Below, in pieces: positions 60,144-64,000 of a DNA stretch of 64,000 nucleotides (position 1 is its first letter; each line of letters begins with the position of its first letter). A model generated the notes under the pieces. That model saw only the letters and a list, made by a program, of their open reading frames with translations, ran no database searches and was not told the origin of the DNA. The position numbers and the translations under genes were made by a program. This DNA comes from Kitasatospora sp. MAA4 (GTDB taxonomy: Bacteria; Actinomycetota; Actinomycetes; Streptomycetales; Streptomycetaceae): contig NZ_JARZAI010000006.1 in NCBI RefSeq assembly GCF_029893355.1, positions 124,001-188,000 of the forward strand, read 5' to 3'.

Positions 60144-60308
60144 ATGGCACAGGCGAGGAAGGTCGGCATGTACCTTCTGCTGATTTTCGTGGGCTACACG
60201 ATCATCCACTCCCCCGCACGCGCGGCGGAGTTGGTCCAGTCGGGTTTCGTGGGCATCTCGGACGCGGCCAAGTCGGTGGGGGCCTTCATGACCGGGCTGG
60301 TCAAGTAG
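60144..60308 (+). CDS. Small single-pass membrane protein
   Basis: A 54-residue protein. A short basic N-terminus (AQARKVGMYLL) leads into one membrane helix, then SPARAAELVQSGFVGISDAAKSVGAFM. It is conserved in streptomycetes beside the sigF/sigN-type genes as far as I recall. GGAGGAAGCAGGG precedes the ATG at 60144. No function is known. The 285 bp before it hold the preceding hairpin's downstream flank and presumably its promoter. Confidence 0.72.
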   Translation: MAQARKVGMYLLLIFVGYTIIHSPARAAELVQSGFVGISDAAKSVGAFMTGLVK

Positions 60309-60426
60309 TCGGATCAGGGCAGCCGATCAGGTGGTGGACGGCTCGGCCCGGCTCGGTGGGTGCCAGCTACCGTGGCGGGGTCCGTCAGCAACGTCACCCA
60401 CCCTCATCACCGCTAGGAGCGCCATT

Positions 60427-60720
60427 GTGATCCGGCACCTGGTCCTGTTCAAGCTCAACGAAGGCATCGGCAAGGACGACCCGCGCGCGCTCGCCGCCGC
60501 CAAGGGCTTCGAGGGCCTCGACCAGCAGATCCCCGAGCTGCTGGAGTGGCAGATCGGCTGGAACATCAGCCCGCGCGACATCGCCTACGACTTCGCGCTC
60601 AACAGCCTGGTCGCGGACGCAGCCGCCCTGAAGGCGTACGCCACCCATCCGGCCCACCTGGTGGTCGCCAAGCAGTGGCAGGAGATCGCCACCCTCGTGG
60701 TGGCCGACTTCGAGGTCTGA
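60427..60720 (+). CDS. Dabb family protein
   Basis: A 97-residue stress-responsive A/B-barrel domain protein: IRHLVLFKLNEGIGKDDPRA at the start, GWNISPRDIAYDFALNSLV in the middle, and TLVVADFEV at the end. Dabb proteins form small dimeric ferredoxin-like barrels; cellular roles are mostly unknown. GTG 60427 follows CTAGGAG. A hairpin terminator comes soon after. Confidence 0.9.
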   Translation: MIRHLVLFKLNEGIGKDDPRALAAAKGFEGLDQQIPELLEWQIGWNISPRDIAYDFALNSLVADAAALKAYATHPAHLVVAKQWQEIATLVVADFEV

Positions 60721-60759
60721 TCCCGGCTGCGGCCTGTAGATCGCACCCGCACGACCCAA

Positions 60760-60814
60760 CGGCCCCCCGCCCCGCCGTCGACTGCCTCGCAGTCGCAGCC
60801 GGGACGGGGGGCCG
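60760..60814 (+). terminator. Terminator hairpin after the Dabb gene
   Basis: CGGCCCCCC (60760-60768) pairs with GGGGGGCCG (60806-60814). An inner perfect hairpin, CGACTGC-CTC-GCAGTCG, sits in the loop. Confidence 0.7.
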
Positions 60815-60973
60815 CGGCGTTCCCGGCCGGGCTGGTCCGAGTGGCCGCCCGTGCGCCACCCCGCTCCCAACACGCCTCGGTGCGGTGCTTGAAGGAACTA
60901 CGCCCGGCTTGTGATGCTATGACCGATTTCGCCGGGCACAACAGGGTGGTGGACCGAGGAGGATGACACGTCC

Positions 60974-61897
60974 GTGCGGATCCAGGACGGTACGCCGGAC
61001 ACCGGCATGAGCAGGGCGAGTGACAGTGGCGGCACGGTCGATCCGGTCGGCGGCAACACTGCGGCCGAGGTGAGCGGCGCGGGCGCCGTGATCGAGCAGG
61101 AGGAGGAGGCCGAGAGCGCGAGCGGCCTGCCGGGCCGCCCGATCGACGTCCGCACGCTGACCCGGGTGCTGTTCGAACGCCTCGCCGAGCTGCCCCCCGA
61201 CGCACCCGAGCGCGAGCAGGTCCGCGCGGCACTCATCGAGGTCAACATCCCGCTGGTGCGCTACGCGGCCACCCGCTTCCGCAGCCGCAACGAGCCGATG
61301 GAGGACGTCGTCCAGGTCGGCACGATCGGCCTGATCAACGCCATCGACCGGTTCGACCCGCACCGCGGCGTGCAGTTCCCCACGTACGCGCTGCCCACCA
61401 TCCTCGGCGAGATCAAGCGCTACTTCCGCGACAACGTCCGGACCATGCACGTGCCGCGCCGGCTCCAGGAGCTCTGGGTGCAGGTCAGCGGTGCCATGGA
61501 GGAGCTGACCGTGACGCACGGCCGCACCCCCAAGGTGCCGGAGATCGCCGCCAACCTGCGGATCCCGGAGGAGGACGTACGGGCCTGCCTGGACGCCGGC
61601 CGCGCCTACAGCGCCGCCTCGCTGGAGGCCGCGCAGGAGCACGAGGGCGGCCTGGCGCTGCTCGACCGGCTGGGCTACGAGGACTCGGCGCTCACCGACG
61701 TCGAGCACCGCGACATGGTGCGGCACCTGCTGGTGCAACTGCCCGAGCGCGAGCGGCGGATCGTCATGCTGCGGTTCTTCGCCAACCTGACGCAGTCCCA
61801 GATCAGCACCGAACTGGGGATGTCCCAGATGCACGTCTCGCGGCTGCTGGCCCGGATCCTGACCCGGCTGCGGACCGGGAACGACTGGGAGGAGTGA
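60974..61897 (+). CDS. SigB/SigF-family RNA polymerase sigma factor
   Basis: A 307-residue general-stress/sporulation sigma factor. Region 2 is [21 protein letters not shown] then [30 protein letters not shown] in two blocks. Region 3 is [19 protein letters not shown]. Region 4 is [41 protein letters not shown] in two blocks. The N-terminal about 50 residues are a variable acidic extension. It sits head-to-tail with a close paralogue, matching the sigF-sigN neighbourhood of Streptomyces coelicolor, where these act in sporulation and development. I start at GTG 60974 after GAGGAGGA. Confidence 0.9.
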   Translation: MRIQDGTPDTGMSRASDSGGTVDPVGGNTAAEVSGAGAVIEQEEEAESASGLPGRPIDVRTLTRVLFERLAELPPDAPEREQVRAALIEVNIPLVRYAATRFRSRNEPMEDVVQVGTIGLINAIDRFDPHRGVQFPTYALPTILGEIKRYFRDNVRTMHVPRRLQELWVQVSGAMEELTVTHGRTPKVPEIAANLRIPEEDVRACLDAGRAYSAASLEAAQEHEGGLALLDRLGYEDSALTDVEHRDMVRHLLVQLPERERRIVMLRFFANLTQSQISTELGMSQMHVSRLLARILTRLRTGNDWEE

Positions 61898-61961
61898 CCG
61901 CCGTGATCACGGAGCGGACATTGCTGCGCGCTACCGTCGCGTGACATCTTGCGACGTTCGG

Positions 61962-61987
61962 GTTTGCCGGGGACTGTGATCCGGTAT
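61962..61987 (+). promoter_or_regulatory. SigB/N-type promoter before the second sigma gene
   Basis: GTTT (61962-61965), a 16-base spacer, then CGGTAT (61982-61987), close to the GTTT-N14/16-GGGTA pattern of streptomycete SigB-family promoters. It may allow autoregulation or control by the upstream paralogue. Confidence 0.45.
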
Positions 61988-62078
61988 TCAAGCGGTGGGG
62001 GGCGTCGTTGGTTTGGGCGCACACCGGGGAACCGCCGAGCGGCGGATCCTGTTGGAACAGTCACGAGGGGGTGGGTGC

Positions 62079-63008
62079 ATGTCCGCAGAGCTGGGCAGCG
62101 CAGAGATCCACGGCAGCACGGCGGTCGCCGAGCACGCTCCGCAGGAGCACGCCTCGGCCGTCGGGGACACCGTGCCCGCCACGCCCGTCGCGCCCGTCGC
62201 CGCCGTCGCACTCCCCGCGCCGCGCCAGCAGCCGGCCCTCGGCCCCAACCTGGACACCCGCACCCTCTCCCGCTCGCTCTTCCGCCGGCTCGCCACCCTC
62301 ACCGCCGGCAGCGACGAGCACACCTACGTCCGCGACACCCTGATCGAGCTCAACCTGCCGCTGGTCCGGTACGCCTCCGCGCGGTTCCGCAGCCGCAACG
62401 AGCCGATGGAGGACATCGTCCAGGTCGGCACGATCGGCCTGATCAAGGCGATCGACCGGTTCGACCCCGAGCGCGGGGTCGAGTTCCCGACCTTCGCGAT
62501 GCCCACCGTGGTCGGCGAGATCAAGCGCTTCTTCCGGGACACCAGCTGGTCGGTCCGGGTCCCGCGCCGCCTGCAGGAACTGCGCCTGGCGCTCACCAAG
62601 GCCGGGGACGAGCTGTCCCAGCGGCTGGACCGCTCGCCCACCGTCGCCGAGTTGGCCGTCTGCCTGGGCGTCAGCGAGGAGGACGTGGTCGAGGGCCTGG
62701 CCGTGGGCAACGCCTACACCGCCAGCTCGCTCGACTCCAGCCCCGGCGAGGAGGACGGCGACGGCCCGCTCGCCGAGCGCCTGGGCTACGAGGACCTCGC
62801 GCTCGAGGGCGTCGAGTACCGCGAGTCGCTCAAGCCGCTGCTGGCCAAGCTCCCGCCGCGCGAGCGCCGGATCATCATGCTGCGCTTCTTCGGGAACCTG
62901 ACGCAGTCCCAGATCGGCGAGGAGATCGGCATCTCGCAGATGCACGTCTCACGGCTGCTGACCAAGACCCTCACCCAGCTGCGTGAAGGCCTGATCAGCG
63001 AGGGCTGA
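62079..63008 (+). CDS. SigB/SigN-family RNA polymerase sigma factor
   Basis: A 309-residue paralogue of the preceding sigma factor. Region 2 is [21 protein letters not shown] then [22 protein letters not shown]. Region 3 is [20 protein letters not shown]. Region 4 is [21 protein letters not shown] then [20 protein letters not shown]. The N-terminal about 65 residues are Ala/Pro-rich and unlike the paralogue. ATG 62079 has GAGGGGG upstream. By position and sequence it matches sigN-type genes that act during aerial development in S. coelicolor; the specific orthology is recalled, not searched. Confidence 0.88.
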   Translation: MSAELGSAEIHGSTAVAEHAPQEHASAVGDTVPATPVAPVAAVALPAPRQQPALGPNLDTRTLSRSLFRRLATLTAGSDEHTYVRDTLIELNLPLVRYASARFRSRNEPMEDIVQVGTIGLIKAIDRFDPERGVEFPTFAMPTVVGEIKRFFRDTSWSVRVPRRLQELRLALTKAGDELSQRLDRSPTVAELAVCLGVSEEDVVEGLAVGNAYTASSLDSSPGEEDGDGPLAERLGYEDLALEGVEYRESLKPLLAKLPPRERRIIMLRFFGNLTQSQIGEEIGISQMHVSRLLTKTLTQLREGLISEG

Positions 63009-63117
63009 GTCCCCCCAAGCGCCCGATCTCGACCCCGAACCGTCACACCCCATGTACTCGTCGTATGGTCGATCGATCCGATCAGGGCCATCGACATCCG
63101 AGTCATGGGGGACTGGC

Positions 63118-63438
63118 ATGGGCACGGGAGCGGCACAGTTGCCGGAGCTGGTGTACGCACCGGCGCGGCCGATCCTGCACGATGGACGGCGCGAGCTCCT
63201 CTACGAGGTGCGGGACCACCCCGACGGCACGCGGGTTCTGCCGGTGTTCACCTCGCTGGATCGCCTGGTAGAGGAACTCGGACCGGCGCAGCCCTGGGCG
63301 CAGTCTCCGCTGCGCGCGGTCCGGGCGCTGATGGGCGCTGTCGGAGTAACCCGTGTCGAGCTGGATCCCGCCCTAGCCGGATCGGCCTGGCGCTGGACGC
63401 CCGAAGACCTCGACCGGTACGTGGGGGAGACCGCATGA
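63118..63438 (+). CDS. SAV_915 family protein
   Basis: A 106-residue conserved actinobacterial protein. It has YEVRDHPDGTRVLPVFTSLDRLVEELGPAQPWA in two blocks and ends DPALAGSAWRWTPEDLDRYV. The family commonly lies next to type VII secretion substrate genes, as here. Function unknown. The ATG at 63118 follows GGGGGAC. Confidence 0.85.
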   Translation: MGTGAAQLPELVYAPARPILHDGRRELLYEVRDHPDGTRVLPVFTSLDRLVEELGPAQPWAQSPLRAVRALMGAVGVTRVELDPALAGSAWRWTPEDLDRYVGETA

Positions 63439-63470
63439 GCGGCAGCTACGCCATCACGAAGCTGAAGTAG
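63435..63470 (+). CDS. Possible 11-codon coupling ORF
   Basis: ATG at 63435 overlaps the SAV_915-gene stop (ATGA) and reads MSGSYAITKLK before TAG. It ends 9 bases before the WXG100-type gene start. It could carry ribosomes on to the next gene or be the stub of a decayed gene. There is no other support. Confidence 0.25.
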   Translation: MSGSYAITKLK

Positions 63471-63479
63471 GCGACAGAA

Positions 63480-64000
63480 GTGGCCAGCAAGAAACCGACG
63501 CAGCTCGACGGGTTCGCCCACACCTGGGTGGGCGGCGACATCCACGGCCTCTCCGCACTCGCGGGCACGCTCTACGGCTACCTGCCGAAGATCGACGAGG
63601 CGGTGACGTTCCTGAACAACAGCGTCAGCAAGGTCGCCCACGACGCCGGCTGGTCGGGCGACGCAGCCGGCGCCTTCCAGCAGGCCTGGGGCACCGACGC
63701 ACTGGCCGCACAAGCGCTGCAGTCGGTGATCTCGGCGACCGGCGACGCGCTCGACACCCTGGCGGTGCAGCTCGCCGCCATCGAGTCGGCCCTGGAGGAC
63801 GGCGCCGACCACGCCCGGACGCAGGGAGTCGCGATCGGCGCGGACGGCCAGCCGCCCGCTGCCGCACCTTCGGTCGGACCACCCAGCAGCCCGCCGCCCG
63901 CCAACCCGGCGGCGGCGCAGGCCGCAAGCGACTACGCGACGCTGTGGACGCAGAGTCTGCAGGTCGCGGAGCAGGCGCGGGTGGATGCGGCGACCACGCT
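63480..64000 (+). CDS. WXG100-type (type VII secretion-like) protein, 3' end outside window
   Basis: At least 173 residues, open to the window end. It starts at GTG 63480 (ASKKPTQLDGFAHTWVGGDI) and contains the WXG-like turn DAGWSGDAAGAFQQAW near residue 60 within a helical hairpin, then a Pro/Ala-rich linker from about residue 120 and a further helical segment. ESX substrates of this kind are secreted as helical dimers; the long extension suggests a larger effector or polymorphic toxin rather than a bare 100-residue WXG protein. The SAV_915 gene lies just upstream. Confidence 0.8.
   Translation, partial: MASKKPTQLDGFAHTWVGGDIHGLSALAGTLYGYLPKIDEAVTFLNNSVSKVAHDAGWSGDAAGAFQQAWGTDALAAQALQSVISATGDALDTLAVQLAAIESALEDGADHARTQGVAIGADGQPPAAAPSVGPPSSPPPANPAAAQAASDYATLWTQSLQVAEQARVDAATT

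Noticed and set aside
1..64000. CRISPR array
   Set aside because: No regularly spaced identical repeats with unique spacers were seen; the only repeats are those listed.

Overview
The window is very GC-rich, uses GTG and ATG starts with GGAGG-type ribosome sites, and carries streptomycete marker genes: paired SigB/F/N-type sigma factors, an SAV_915-type gene, a CGNR regulator, an MmyB-type regulator, and a divergent ATPase/XRE regulator pair. It is most likely chromosomal DNA of a Streptomyces or Kitasatospora relative.

Region 1 (1-12928) is ordinary accessory chromosome. It starts with an eroded MFS transporter, followed by an isocitrate-lyase-like enzyme, a MacB-type ABC exporter divergent from a NarL-type two-component pair, a CGNR regulator divergent from a metallo-hydrolase/alpha-beta hydrolase pair, a large secreted beta-helix/PKD protein, a VOC protein and an MmyB-type regulator. 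Region 2 (12934-20225) is a compact five-gene operon preceded by several palindromes: 3-hydroxyacyl-CoA dehydrogenase, alpha-oxoamine synthase, MFS exporter, and the carboxyltransferase and biotin carboxylase subunits of an acyl-CoA carboxylase. It looks like a small uncharacterised biosynthetic operon. Region 3 (20332-25888) holds an ECF sigma gene between two genes sharing a nearly identical exported domain, an oxidoreductase, a 158-bp inverted-repeat element, an AraC regulator, an acetyltransferase and a methyltransferase. Region 4 (25898-33052) holds an MMPL transporter, a secreted GH92-type mannosidase with a ricin-type lectin domain, a rhomboid protease and an uncharacterised protein.

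Region 5 (33244-37206) is conserved core: VapB-type protein, LytR_C protein, upp, a small basic protein, a tadA-associated protein, tadA and tRNA-Ser(CGA). Region 6 (37207-59858) is about 22.6 kb of accessory DNA between that core block and the next one (small membrane protein, Dabb protein, two sigma genes, SAV_915 protein, WXG100-type protein; 60144-64000). It has two parts. The first (37710-49377) is a restriction/defence island: GHKL ATPase fused to a PD-(D/E)XK nuclease, Vsr endonuclease, cytosine-5 methyltransferase, Z1 helicase-like ATPase, a DUF4420-type nuclease, a second GHKL ATPase and two accessory proteins. The second (49496-58806) is a tightly coupled reverse-strand operon combining an archaeal-type SAM synthetase (frameshifted here), a small-molecule kinase, a histidine phosphatase, a complete extra seryl-tRNA synthetase, a glycosyltransferase and a stand-alone alanyl-tRNA-synthetase-like core. 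A divergent regulator pair and another kinase lie beside it. I do not recognise this second cluster, and it is my best candidate for an undescribed system.

Functions are inferred from sequence motifs read by eye. No database search was possible.
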